A stretch of 64,000 nucleotides of DNA from JADGRB01 sp036267635 (lineage in GTDB: Bacteria > Myxococcota_A > Polyangia > Fen-1088). Location of the stretch: contig DATAVR010000109.1 of the NCBI GenBank assembly GCA_036267635.1, forward strand, positions 1-64,000. Direction: 5' to 3'. Positions 8,284-16,635 of the stretch are shown here, in pieces; position 1 is the first letter of the stretch; each line of letters starts with the position of its first letter. Below the pieces are notes generated by a model. It was not told the DNA's origin. It made no database searches and was given only the letters and a program-made list of their open reading frames with translations. Made by a program: the position numbers and the translations under genes.

Positions 8284-9996
8284 TCACCAAAAGACGATGT
8301 TCAAGATAAGGGTCAGCGTCAACACCAGCACGCCGAGGATGGCCGGGCGCTTGTGCCAGGGGACGTCGTCTTCGCGTGGCCGGGGCGTCAGTGCGTAGCA
8401 GAGGCCGGTCAGCTCCTCGTCGGACTTGCGCTGTCGGGTGGCCAGCGAAACCACCACCGTCGCCACGAAGCAGGCGGAGAACGCCCAGATCGCGGTCCAG
8501 AAGTTTTGCGCCATCTCGCTCGGATAGTGGTGCACCACCGACAACCAGCCGCCCTTGATTCCAGTCTCGGCACCCGCCGGCAGCGACAGGCCGTGGTGGG
8601 CGGCGGCGGCGGCGGTGCCGGCCAATAAGCCGAAGAACGCGCCGTGGCCCGTCGTCCGTCGCCAGAACATCCCCAGCAGGAAGGTGGCGAACAGGGGAGC
8701 GTTCACGAAGGCGAACACCAGCTGCAACACGTCCATGATGTTGTTGAACTTCGCGGCGGTGTAAGCGCAGGCGATGCTGGCGGCGATCCCGGCGACGGTG
8801 GCGGCGCGCCCCACCGCCAGGTAATGCGCGTCGCTGGCGTTCGGCCGGATGTACGCCTGATAGATGTCGTAGGTCCAGACGGTGTTGAAGGCGGTGACGT
8901 TGCCCGCCATTCCCGACATGAACGACGCAATCAACGCCGTGAGCCCCACACCCAAGAGCCCGCTCGGGAAGTAGTGGGCCAGCATGGCCGGCACCACCAT
9001 GTCGTAGTTGAGGCTGCCGCCTTTGCTGGGGAGCGAAAAGTGCGCGCCGCCGCCGCTGTCGGTGGTCAAGGCGATCGCCAGCATCCCCGGCAGGATGACC
9101 AGGAACGGGAAGAGCATCTTGGGGAACGCGGCGATGATCGGCGTTCGCCGGGCGGCGTTCATGTCCTTGGCTGCCATGGCCCGCTGGACGACCAGGAAGT
9201 CGGTGCACCAGTAGCCGAACGACAGCACGAAGCCGAGGCCCATGGCGAGGCCGAACCATTCGACGCCCATCGGGTTCGATTGCGCCGAGCCGACGAATTT
9301 CCAGGAGTGCGACCAGGCGCCCTCGGGCATTCCATTGCGCGTGGCGACCACCGCCAGGCGGCTGGTGAGGCCCGACCAGCCGCCGACCTGCTTGAGGCCG
9401 AGCAGCACCAGCGGCAGGAAGCCGAACACGATGAGGAAGAACTGCAGCACCTCGTTGTAGATCGCCGAGCGCAGCCCGCCGGTGAAGGTGTAGACGAACA
9501 CGATCGCGCCCGAGGCGGCGATGCAGAGGTGCAGATTCCAGCCCAGGATCGCGCGCAGCAGCGTCGCCAGCGCGTACATCGAGATCCCCGAGGACATGAC
9601 GGTCATGCAGGCGAACGTCACCGCGTTGAAGCCGCGCGTCTTCTCGTCGAAGCGCAGCTTGAGGTACTCGGGCACCGAGCGCGCCTTCGAGCCGTAATAG
9701 AACGGCATCATGAAGACGGCCACGAACACCATGGCCGGGATGGCCCCCAGCCAATAGAAGTGGCTGGTCATGATGCCGTACTTGGCGCCGGAGGCCGCCA
9801 TCCCCATCACTTCCTGCGCTCCCAAGTTCGCGCCGATGAAACCGAGCGCACAGACCCAGGCCGGCAGCGCGCGTCCCGATTCGAAGAAGTCCTTCGTCCC
9901 GCTGACGCCCCGCTTCACCACGAAGCCGATGCCGAGCACGAACGCGAAGTAGACGAGCAGCAGGCAGTAGTCGATGACGCCGAGATGGATGAGCAT
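8284..9996 (-). CDS. Sodium/solute symporter (SSS family), probable sugar carrier
   Basis: A 570-aa inner-membrane carrier of the SSS family (vSGLT-like) with about 13-14 hydrophobic segments. Seen: the N-terminal core helix LGFIGANLGAQEVMGMA, YTFTGGLRSAIYNEVLQ, and the Na+-site helix IASFMSGMAGNVTAFNTVW. The ATG chosen gives MLIHLGVIDYCLLLVYF, a normal first helix; the frame is open much further up but the extension reads as non-coding and would cross the cytochrome gene. The family moves galactose, glucose, sialic acid, proline and others; beside L-fucose genes a monosaccharide is likely. It is divergent from the cytochrome gene, with 84 bases between the two starts. Confidence 0.92.
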   Translation of the reverse strand: MLIHLGVIDYCLLLVYFAFVLGIGFVVKRGVSGTKDFFESGRALPAWVCALGFIGANLGAQEVMGMAASGAKYGIMTSHFYWLGAIPAMVFVAVFMMPFYYGSKARSVPEYLKLRFDEKTRGFNAVTFACMTVMSSGISMYALATLLRAILGWNLHLCIAASGAIVFVYTFTGGLRSAIYNEVLQFFLIVFGFLPLVLLGLKQVGGWSGLTSRLAVVATRNGMPEGAWSHSWKFVGSAQSNPMGVEWFGLAMGLGFVLSFGYWCTDFLVVQRAMAAKDMNAARRTPIIAAFPKMLFPFLVILPGMLAIALTTDSGGGAHFSLPSKGGSLNYDMVVPAMLAHYFPSGLLGVGLTALIASFMSGMAGNVTAFNTVWTYDIYQAYIRPNASDAHYLAVGRAATVAGIAASIACAYTAAKFNNIMDVLQLVFAFVNAPLFATFLLGMFWRRTTGHGAFFGLLAGTAAAAAHHGLSLPAGAETGIKGGWLSVVHHYPSEMAQNFWTAIWAFSACFVATVVVSLATRQRKSDEELTGLCYALTPRPREDDVPWHKRPAILGVLVLTLTLILNIVFW

Positions 9997-10080
9997 CGAG
10001 CGCCCAGCGCGGCGCGAATTTACTACACCGCGCCGAGCCCAGCGGATAATATCCGCCGCGCTCGAAAGAAGAGGGGTGGA

Positions 10081-10605
10081 ATGTCGTCTCGATTTGCTCA
10101 TTCCCTGTTTGCGTACGCGGCACCGTTCGGCTTGTTGTTGCTCGGGTGCGCGAGCACCAAGGTCGGCGCCACCCCTGACGACCTGACGCGGGCCCACGAC
10201 CAGGCGGCGCCCGGCGCCATCGTGTACGCCAACGAGTGCGCCAGCTGCCACGGCGGGCGCGGCGAAGGGCTGGCCAGCGCGCCGGCGATCTTGGGCGGCG
10301 GCGCGCTGCCTGAATATCCCCACGACACCGGCGGCGTTGGCGATCCGACGATCACCGACCCGCAGCTGATCCAGATCCAGGCGCAAACGCGGCCGGCGGG
10401 CGCGCCCTGGCGCGATCCGTTCCGCAACGCCCAGGATCTCTACACCTTCACGACCACCCATCTCCCGAAGTCGAGAGCGGCCAATCTCAAGGACGCCGAC
10501 TACTGGGCGGTGGTGAGCTTCCTGCTCGCGGCCCAGGGCGTGAGCCTGCCGCCGGGCGGGCTCGGCCCCGCGAACGCCGCCTCGATACCGATTCCCAAGC
10601 GATGA
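10081..10605 (+). CDS. Mono-heme cytochrome c lipoprotein
   Basis: A 174-aa exported protein with signal peptide and lipobox LLLLGCAST (Cys23), then one heme-binding CASCH (Cys53, Cys56, His57), followed by a class-I-like cytochrome c domain (LKDADYWAVVSFLLAAQG near the end). It should sit on the periplasmic face of a membrane and pass electrons. Which donor it serves is not visible; it stands alone, divergent from the symporter and separated by about 250 bases from the outer-membrane genes downstream. It could take electrons from a periplasmic sugar dehydrogenase, but none is present in the window. Confidence 0.87.
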   Translation: MSSRFAHSLFAYAAPFGLLLLGCASTKVGATPDDLTRAHDQAAPGAIVYANECASCHGGRGEGLASAPAILGGGALPEYPHDTGGVGDPTITDPQLIQIQAQTRPAGAPWRDPFRNAQDLYTFTTTHLPKSRAANLKDADYWAVVSFLLAAQGVSLPPGGLGPANAASIPIPKR

Positions 10606-10710
10606 GCTGAGTCTGCCGTCGCTGCTCCAAGAGACGGCCTGATTTTGAAGAGGGGCCGCAGTTTTGTGAGCCGTTTGATCGGCCTGCGGACACTTCGAAG
10701 GGCTGATCTA

Positions 10711-10734
10711 TTACCTGTCACCAATTTCAGGTAA
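10711..10734. promoter_or_regulatory. Inverted repeat, candidate operator
   Basis: Perfect 7-base arms TTACCTG and CAGGTAA separated by 10 bases, in the 247-base gap between the cytochrome gene and the first beta-barrel gene, about 120 bases before the TTG start at 10853. Arm-to-arm spacing of 17 fits a dimeric regulator on one face of the helix. The gap is also AT-richer than the genes around it, as expected for the promoter of the downstream seven-gene run. No regulator gene is adjacent. Confidence 0.4.
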
Positions 10735-10852
10735 CTCGACCCTTCTAGCAACCGTGGGGTTTTTGCCCTTTACCAACCTTGAGACTTGATACTTCCCGTA
10801 CCCGTCTCCGATTCGCGCGGCTGGCCCGAAAGGCGCGCCTTCTGGTCGTGCC

Positions 10853-12430
10853 TTGACGATTCGTCTGCCATATCGTCGTGCGCCGATCGTCGCCGCAACG
10901 CTGCTTCTCGCCTCCGGCGCGGCGCGCGCGGCCGGCGGAACACCGGTTCAGGGCCAGCCGGAGCCCCAGGCGCCGACCCAGTCGGACAGCTCGGCGCCGC
11001 CGACCGACGCGATCCCCGGATCGCCGACGCCGCCTGGGCTGGGGCTTTCGCCCGAGGCGCCGCCGGTTTCGCCGGCGCCCGGCGGGCGGGCCCCGTCGTT
11101 CGGTGCGCCGATCGGCGATCCGGCTTCGTCGTTCCGGATCGGCGGTCGATTTTTCGGGTGGGAGGCGTTCGGCATCGGCCAGCGTCCGTCCAACGCGCCA
11201 CCGGGCTATTCGGGGCCGGCGCTGCATTCGCCGCTGCTCTCGACCGGCAAGATCCCCTTCTGGGGCGGCGCGGGCGCCACCTTGAACGTGCAGTACGGCA
11301 CCAAATACCTGACCGCCTACGCCGCCTACTACTTCCGGATGAACAGCGAGGCGTACCAGGGGTACTCCAACCCGGCCAACGGGCCCGCCTTCGGGACCGC
11401 CTACCTCCTCATCACGCCCGATCCCATCGGTGCGCTGCGGTTGCAGTTCCGCGTCGGCGCGATCACCGAGGTCTATGCCGGCCCCGGGCAGTGGGGGTGG
11501 GGGATCTTCGGCCCGATGCTCGCGCTGCGCGGCTACGGCGAAACGGCCAACGGCGAATGGGATCTCACCCGCAGCGTGCGGCTCACGCTGACGCAAGGGT
11601 TCCTGGTGGTCCCCGGGGTGCCGGAGAACTTCGCCCGCGGCGACTACAACAGCTGGATCGAGACCGGCGTGTCGAGCTACGTGAACCACGCTCACGTCGG
11701 CGTCGTGCTCGACAATCAGTGGATCCTGCGGCTGCACTACGCAACCGATCACGGGACCGACGAGCGGACCTACCTGAAGACGTTCCTCGGGACGCCGCCG
11801 CACGACGGGCGGATGGACACGTACATCGGGGAGGCGCGCTGGCAGGGCTTCCCCTGGGGGCAGATCGGCGTCAGCGGCGGCCTCTACAACTTCGTGCACG
11901 CCGCCTCGGTGGGCGACGGGGTCTGGTGGGGGATCGACTTCACCCAGGGCGCCCGCGACATGATCAACAAGTTCCTCGGGCCGGCGAGCAACGGAAACGG
12001 CTCGGTCGCCACCGTCGGCGCCGAGTGGAACTTCAGCCTCTCCAGCATCCTCTGGTACCCGCGCAGCTTCACCGGGCAGGCGCCGGATCTGCGGGTGGCG
12101 ATCGCCGCCCAGCTCACCCGGACGGTCGCCAGCGACGACCGCCAGTACCAGGGCATGAACGGCTACTACACCGGCGTGGAGACCGAGTACCGGTTCTCCT
12201 CACTGTTCAGCCTGACGTTCCAGGCCTACGGCGAGAGCCGCTACAGCTACCTCGGCGAGTGGAGCGTCTACAGCCTCAATCCGGGCATCGCCTTTCACAG
12301 CGACTGGCTCAGCACCGATCGCATTCAACTCATCTACGGCCGGCGCTTCTACAGCTATGCCGCGGATCCCAACTCGGCCCAACCGCTCGATCGCAACATG
12401 CTGGCGCTCGGCGGCTACATCACCTTCTGA
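10853..12430 (+). CDS. Outer-membrane beta-barrel protein, first of locus
   Basis: A 525-aa exported protein: signal peptide (PIVAATLLLASGAARAAG), a Pro/Ala-rich linker to about residue 85, then long alternating aromatic/polar strands and a C-terminal Phe (LGGYITF), the usual signal for outer-membrane beta-barrel assembly. Start is TTG; no ATG or GTG suits the signal peptide. No sequence family is obvious to me, but together with the next gene it forms a pair of large barrels ahead of carbohydrate-binding lipoproteins and GH74 enzymes, so passage of oligosaccharides across the outer membrane is a reasonable proposal. It is first in an apparent seven-gene unit to 21341. Confidence 0.8.
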   Translation: MTIRLPYRRAPIVAATLLLASGAARAAGGTPVQGQPEPQAPTQSDSSAPPTDAIPGSPTPPGLGLSPEAPPVSPAPGGRAPSFGAPIGDPASSFRIGGRFFGWEAFGIGQRPSNAPPGYSGPALHSPLLSTGKIPFWGGAGATLNVQYGTKYLTAYAAYYFRMNSEAYQGYSNPANGPAFGTAYLLITPDPIGALRLQFRVGAITEVYAGPGQWGWGIFGPMLALRGYGETANGEWDLTRSVRLTLTQGFLVVPGVPENFARGDYNSWIETGVSSYVNHAHVGVVLDNQWILRLHYATDHGTDERTYLKTFLGTPPHDGRMDTYIGEARWQGFPWGQIGVSGGLYNFVHAASVGDGVWWGIDFTQGARDMINKFLGPASNGNGSVATVGAEWNFSLSSILWYPRSFTGQAPDLRVAIAAQLTRTVASDDRQYQGMNGYYTGVETEYRFSSLFSLTFQAYGESRYSYLGEWSVYSLNPGIAFHSDWLSTDRIQLIYGRRFYSYAADPNSAQPLDRNMLALGGYITF

Positions 12431-12447
12431 ACTGAAAGCGCTTGCGG

Positions 12448-13974
12448 ATGCAAACTTCAAAACCTCGTCGTAAAGGAATCGTCCTCGCGGCGCTCGCCGT
12501 CCTCGCCGTGCCGGGTTTGGCGATGGCCGCCGACGGCAATGACGACGACGGGGTCGCCAGGTTGGGCCTCGATCCGGGCGAGCCGCAGGCCCCCAGCCCC
12601 ACGCCGGCGATTCCGTTCGGGGTCCAGCCGGCGCAGTCGCGCGAGTACGTGCTCGACTTCCACGGCTACCTCTTGCTGCCGGCACAGCTCGGCCTGCACG
12701 AGCGACCGAACCCCACGCCGGGGGAGAGCGGCCTCGTGCTTCACGCGCCGCCGCTGGTCCCGCAGGACCCGCACGATTTCTCGTACACCGGGGTGGTGCC
12801 GAATCCCTGGCTGCAGCTCAACTTCGTCTACGGCAACTCGACGGTGTCGGCCACGGTGATCCTGGCCGGCACCAGCGCCATCGACGCCGCCGGATACTAT
12901 GACCCCACCGCCCAGATGGGCGTCAACGACGCCTACCTCACGGTGAACCTGACCCGGAGAGTCGGCTTTCCGCTGCAGGTCAACGTCGGCGCCTACACCG
13001 GCCGCTACGGAGGGATGGGGATGTACGACGCCGGCCGCTACGGCACCCCGCTCATCGCGCAGACGAACTCCATCGGCGAAGAGATCGTCGGCGCGTACAA
13101 GGCCGGCGAGCTCACGCTGCTCGTCGATCAGGGGCTGGGCGGGCAGCTCGGGCGGCCGCCGGTCGGCCTCGTTCCCGCCGGGTGGAACGACTTCGCCGAT
13201 CCCAACGTCGGCGCGACGTTCATCGACCAGCTTCACGTCGGCGTCGCCTACCATCGGCTGGTCCGCGTCGGGCTGCACTACGTGACGGCCTGGACGCAGG
13301 ACGATCTGACCCCGGGCGGCAACGTCCCCGACGGACGCATCACGGTGATGGGCGCCGACGTCAACGTCAACGCCGAGCGTGGCGGCCACCTTTACTTCGG
13401 CGTCGCGCGGACCTGGGCCACCAACGCGCAGTCGGTCTCGGGCGCCATCGAGATCCTGGGCGCGCGCGGCGGTCCCGAGTTGCGCAACAACTACCTCGGC
13501 GCGGACCCCAACGGCAACGTGAACGGCAAGCTCACCGTGTTCGGCGGACAATACGATCTGAGCTTCGCGCGGCTGGTGTTCGACAAGCTCTACACCGGCG
13601 TCAGCCCCGATCTCCTCCTCAGCCTCTTCGGCGTCGGCGCCTACACCACCAGCGTCAACTCGACTTACAACGATGTCCTCAAGCTCAAGGCGGGCGTCGA
13701 GGCCAGCTATCTGTTTCTCTCCTGGCTGGGCGTCTCCGAGCGGTTCGATCACGTGCGCCTCGCCGGCAGCGACTCGACGCAGGCCTACACCAGCGCCGCC
13801 TCGCGCCTGCTGTTCCACACCGGGTGGCGGAGCCGCGGCGAGATCGCGCTCCAGTACGCGTATTTCATCTACGGCAGCGGGGTGGAGGTCGAGACGGGCT
13901 ATCCGCCCGTGAAGGACCCGAACATCGCCCCCGACCGCAACGTCTTCTCCTTGATTGGCACCTTCTGGTGGTGA
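12448..13974 (+). CDS. Outer-membrane beta-barrel protein, second of locus
   Basis: A 508-aa protein with a clear signal peptide (GIVLAALAVLAVPGLAMA), a short acidic segment, then amphipathic strands throughout and a terminal aromatic pair (SLIGTFWW), as in outer-membrane barrels. Many strands read YxG or LxVNVGAYTG style, like porin-type proteins that are not TonB-dependent; no plug domain or TonB box is seen. It follows the first barrel by 17 bases and precedes the lipoproteins by 10. A TTG two codons earlier is an alternative start. Function proposed by context only: oligosaccharide channel or surface partner of the GH74 enzymes. Confidence 0.8.
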   Translation: MQTSKPRRKGIVLAALAVLAVPGLAMAADGNDDDGVARLGLDPGEPQAPSPTPAIPFGVQPAQSREYVLDFHGYLLLPAQLGLHERPNPTPGESGLVLHAPPLVPQDPHDFSYTGVVPNPWLQLNFVYGNSTVSATVILAGTSAIDAAGYYDPTAQMGVNDAYLTVNLTRRVGFPLQVNVGAYTGRYGGMGMYDAGRYGTPLIAQTNSIGEEIVGAYKAGELTLLVDQGLGGQLGRPPVGLVPAGWNDFADPNVGATFIDQLHVGVAYHRLVRVGLHYVTAWTQDDLTPGGNVPDGRITVMGADVNVNAERGGHLYFGVARTWATNAQSVSGAIEILGARGGPELRNNYLGADPNGNVNGKLTVFGGQYDLSFARLVFDKLYTGVSPDLLLSLFGVGAYTTSVNSTYNDVLKLKAGVEASYLFLSWLGVSERFDHVRLAGSDSTQAYTSAASRLLFHTGWRSRGEIALQYAYFIYGSGVEVETGYPPVKDPNIAPDRNVFSLIGTFWW

Positions 13975-13984
13975 GGGCTGGGAA

Positions 13985-14908
13985 ATGACGCATCAACTGA
14001 ATTCGCGTGATTTGTCACCGCGCAGGGCGCGCTGGGTCGCGCCGTCGCTCGCGTTCGCGGTCTTGGTCGCGGTCTTGGTCGCGCTTTTGGGCCTCGGCGG
14101 TTGCACCGCCTACGCGACCAAGAAGAACCTGCCGATCGACTGCTCGGTCGAGAACGCCTACGACATCGACAACATCGACTCCGAGTTCGGGATGTCCTGG
14201 TCCTCGCACGACGGCACGACCGACGCCGGCTTCATGCCCGCGGTGCAGACCATCCCCGACGGGGCGCTGTGCACCGACACCACCGCCTTCCACGTCACGA
14301 GCCTCAACTATTACAACGACTGGGGTGCGGTGTTCGGATTCTACGGCTTCGGCAAGAAGATCGAGACCGCGCGGCAAGGGCTGTCGTTCTGGGCGCGCGC
14401 TCCCGGGAACACCAACAAGGGCCTGACAATCCTGATCGACGACCCGAACACCTACAATCCGTCCGCGTCGTGCACCGATGCGGGTATGGTCGTGCCGCCG
14501 GGAGACGCCGGCGCCAACTGCACGACCTACTGCCTGGCCGACGGGGGAAGCACCGCGACGGGGCCCGTCCTCGATCCGAACGGAAACGTCCTCTCGTCGG
14601 GGACCTCGACCGCGCCCTTGCCGGCGAATTCCTGCGGAAACAGCTATCAGACCCAGCTGACACTGACGGCTGACTGGCACTTCTACACGATTCCCTTCAG
14701 CGCGTTTCACCAGATGAACAATCCGGACAAGGTGCCGAACGCGGCGCTCACGGAGACCGGCTCGGCAGAGGGGACGTACCTTCTCACCTCCTCGATCTGG
14801 AACATGACCTTCCGCGTGCCGAAGGCCGCGCCTTTCGATCTCTGGTTCGACCGCCTGGGCTTCTACAGTCCCAGGACGCCAGGAGAAGGACCGACAGATG
14901 CGCAGTAA
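13985..14908 (+). CDS. CBM11-like carbohydrate-binding lipoprotein A
   Basis: A 307-aa lipoprotein: long hydrophobic signal segment and lipobox LGLGGCTA, then one beta-sandwich domain. Typical pieces are the opening IDNIDSEFGMSWSSHDG, the middle GLSFWARAPGN followed by LTILIDDPNT, the DWHFYTIPFSAFHQM strand and the closing FDLWFDRLGFYSP. This plan (start-of-domain, FWARA, H-x-Y-IPFS, D-x-L at the end) is that of CBM11-like jelly-roll domains. The start ATG has GGGAA just upstream; a GTG-type extension upstream overlaps the barrel gene. First of three such lipoproteins in a row, suggesting surface glycan binding. Confidence 0.8.
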   Translation: MTHQLNSRDLSPRRARWVAPSLAFAVLVAVLVALLGLGGCTAYATKKNLPIDCSVENAYDIDNIDSEFGMSWSSHDGTTDAGFMPAVQTIPDGALCTDTTAFHVTSLNYYNDWGAVFGFYGFGKKIETARQGLSFWARAPGNTNKGLTILIDDPNTYNPSASCTDAGMVVPPGDAGANCTTYCLADGGSTATGPVLDPNGNVLSSGTSTAPLPANSCGNSYQTQLTLTADWHFYTIPFSAFHQMNNPDKVPNAALTETGSAEGTYLLTSSIWNMTFRVPKAAPFDLWFDRLGFYSPRTPGEGPTDAQ

Positions 14909-14995
14909 AGCAGCGGATCGATTTGTTCACGCCGTGGGGGCGTTGACGGTGAACGTTGTTGGGATGAACGGACAGGAAAGAAAGGGAGCTTCTTC

Positions 14996-15916
14996 ATGAC
15001 TACGAATCTTCAAATGAGAAATCTTGTGGCAATCCTCCTCGCCGGCGCGCTCGGCGCCTGCACCAGCCAGGCGGCCGGCACAGGGACCGGCGGCTCCGGC
15101 GGCACCGGAACGACCACCGGGACCGGCGGGACGACCAGCACGGGATCCGGCGGCGGCGGTGGTGCCAGCAGCAGCGCCGTGGCCTGCAATGAAGGGCCGG
15201 GCAACTTTGCGCCCGTCAACGGCGTGGCCTGTCCCCCTGCGCCCTCCTCGGGCCTCATCACCGACTTCTCGGTGAGCGCCGACGCCGGCGTTCCCGACGG
15301 CGGCGCCACGCAGGCGCGGTTCGGCGACGATTCCACCACCCTGACGGGCGGCGAGAGCACCTACGCCAACGCTCCGGCGACGCTCACGTCGAGCGTAGCG
15401 GGGGGCGATTGGCACCTCCAGGGGATGATCTCCAACTTCGCCGGCTTCTCCCTCTACTTCGACAACGTCCCCGTCAACGGCATGCCCTGCAACATGGTCG
15501 ACGCCTCGGCCTACACGGGGATCTCCTTCAAGATCTGGGGGACGAGCGGAGGAGGGATCACCATGGGGATGGGAATCGTCGACGATACGCCGGTGCCCTC
15601 CTGGTTCTCCTCCGTCACCGACGGTGGGAGCTTCTCGGGGCCCGGCAGCTGCATTCCCAACGCGAATGGCCAGCAGTACTACCACCCGGGGTGCGCGGAT
15701 CCGACGGCCCCCGCGATCAACATCCCCAGCACCGCCGTGGACAAGGCGAGCGCGCAGCCCGTCACCCTCACGTGGGCCGATTTCGTGGGCGGTGCCTGCA
15801 AGGCGAACGTGCTGCCGGGGCAGATCGTCTCCATCTACTGGCAGTTCGTCTGGTCGACGACCATGGCGCCGTACTCTGTCGACATGCACATCGACGACCT
15901 GACGTTCACCAAGTAA
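14996..15916 (+). CDS. CBM11-like carbohydrate-binding lipoprotein B
   Basis: A 306-aa lipoprotein with strong ribosome site (AAGGGAG, 7 bases before ATG), lipobox GALGACTS, and a Gly/Thr/Ser linker of about 35 residues that would hold the domain away from the membrane. The domain reads ITDFSVSADAGVPDGG at the start, ISFKIWGTSGGGITMGMGI in the core, VTLTWADF near the end and closes with VDMHIDDLTF, again the CBM11-like plan. Six or more Cys residues in the domain suggest disulphides. Its TAA shares one base with the ATG of the next gene (TAATG). The same domain plan in three adjacent genes points to ancient duplication. Confidence 0.8.
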   Translation: MTTNLQMRNLVAILLAGALGACTSQAAGTGTGGSGGTGTTTGTGGTTSTGSGGGGGASSSAVACNEGPGNFAPVNGVACPPAPSSGLITDFSVSADAGVPDGGATQARFGDDSTTLTGGESTYANAPATLTSSVAGGDWHLQGMISNFAGFSLYFDNVPVNGMPCNMVDASAYTGISFKIWGTSGGGITMGMGIVDDTPVPSWFSSVTDGGSFSGPGSCIPNANGQQYYHPGCADPTAPAINIPSTAVDKASAQPVTLTWADFVGGACKANVLPGQIVSIYWQFVWSTTMAPYSVDMHIDDLTFTK

Positions 15917-16626
15917 TGACCCGTCTCGTGCAGCGGTCGATCGTCGCGGGGTCGCTCGCCGTTCTCGCTTTGGGGACGGCGGGCTGTCTCTGTCCGCCCT
16001 GTCCGACGGCGGCGGCCGGAGGCGCGCCGGCCACGGCGGCGACCGCGGGCAACGGCCGCGCGGCCGCGGGGCCGGTCGCCACCGGTAGCCGGTTGGCGGT
16101 CTGGGACGGAGAGGGCGCGGGGGCAGGCGCCCAGGGGTGGGACTCCTGCGCCGACCCCAAGACTGGTTGCAGCAAGGTGGGCACCGCGCCGGGCGTCGGC
16201 ATCAACAACAGCAACGCCATCAAGCTGCACGGCGACGGGACGGGGTTCCTCGGCATGGGGTGGAACCTGTTCGGCTGGTATCCGGCGAACGCCGGGATCG
16301 ACATGACTCCTTACAGCCACCTGACGTTCCAGATCCGCGTCGACGCCAAGTCGCCCGAGGTCGCGGTCGATCCCGCCTCGGTCGGGGTGTTGCTCGGCTG
16401 CAGCGGCAACAAGAACGACAGCGCGACGGTGCCCGTCGAGCGCTACGCCAAGGGCTTCGCCGACGGCAAGTGGCACAAGGTGGAGATCCCGATCTCCGCA
16501 TTTACAAAGGGCCCCGGCGCCAAGTTCGATCCGCAGTCGTTCTGGGAGTTTCGGATCGCGACCTGGAGCGCGGCGCCGCGGCACTTCGACATCTTCATCG
16601 ACGACATCGCGCTCGAGAAGCAGTAG
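15916..16626 (+). CDS. CBM11-like carbohydrate-binding lipoprotein C
   Basis: A 236-aa lipoprotein (lipobox GTAGCLC) with an Ala/Gly linker, then a clean carbohydrate-binding type domain: SRLAVWDGEGAGAG, LHGDGTGFLGMGWNLFGWYP, the core YSHLTFQIRVDAK, KWHKVEIPISAF and the closing FDIFIDDIALEK. The W-N-x-F-G-W-Y-P block with a C-terminal IDDI is characteristic of CBM11-like domains in secreted glycan-degrading systems. It overlaps gene B by one base and the GH74 gene follows after 9 bases, so binding protein and enzyme are made together. Ligand inferred as xyloglucan or related beta-glucan from context. Confidence 0.85.
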   Translation: MTRLVQRSIVAGSLAVLALGTAGCLCPPCPTAAAGGAPATAATAGNGRAAAGPVATGSRLAVWDGEGAGAGAQGWDSCADPKTGCSKVGTAPGVGINNSNAIKLHGDGTGFLGMGWNLFGWYPANAGIDMTPYSHLTFQIRVDAKSPEVAVDPASVGVLLGCSGNKNDSATVPVERYAKGFADGKWHKVEIPISAFTKGPGAKFDPQSFWEFRIATWSAAPRHFDIFIDDIALEKQ

Positions 16627-16635
16627 GCGATCGTC

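Noticed and set aside
8279..10123. Long open frame in another register over the symporter gene
   Set aside because: It shadows the SSS carrier on the same strand; Arg/His/Pro-rich with no domain, typical of G+C-rich DNA.
10853..13974. SusC/TonB-dependent receptor identity for the two barrels
   Set aside because: No plug domain, TonB box or SusC-type N-terminal domain, and the proteins are far shorter than SusC.
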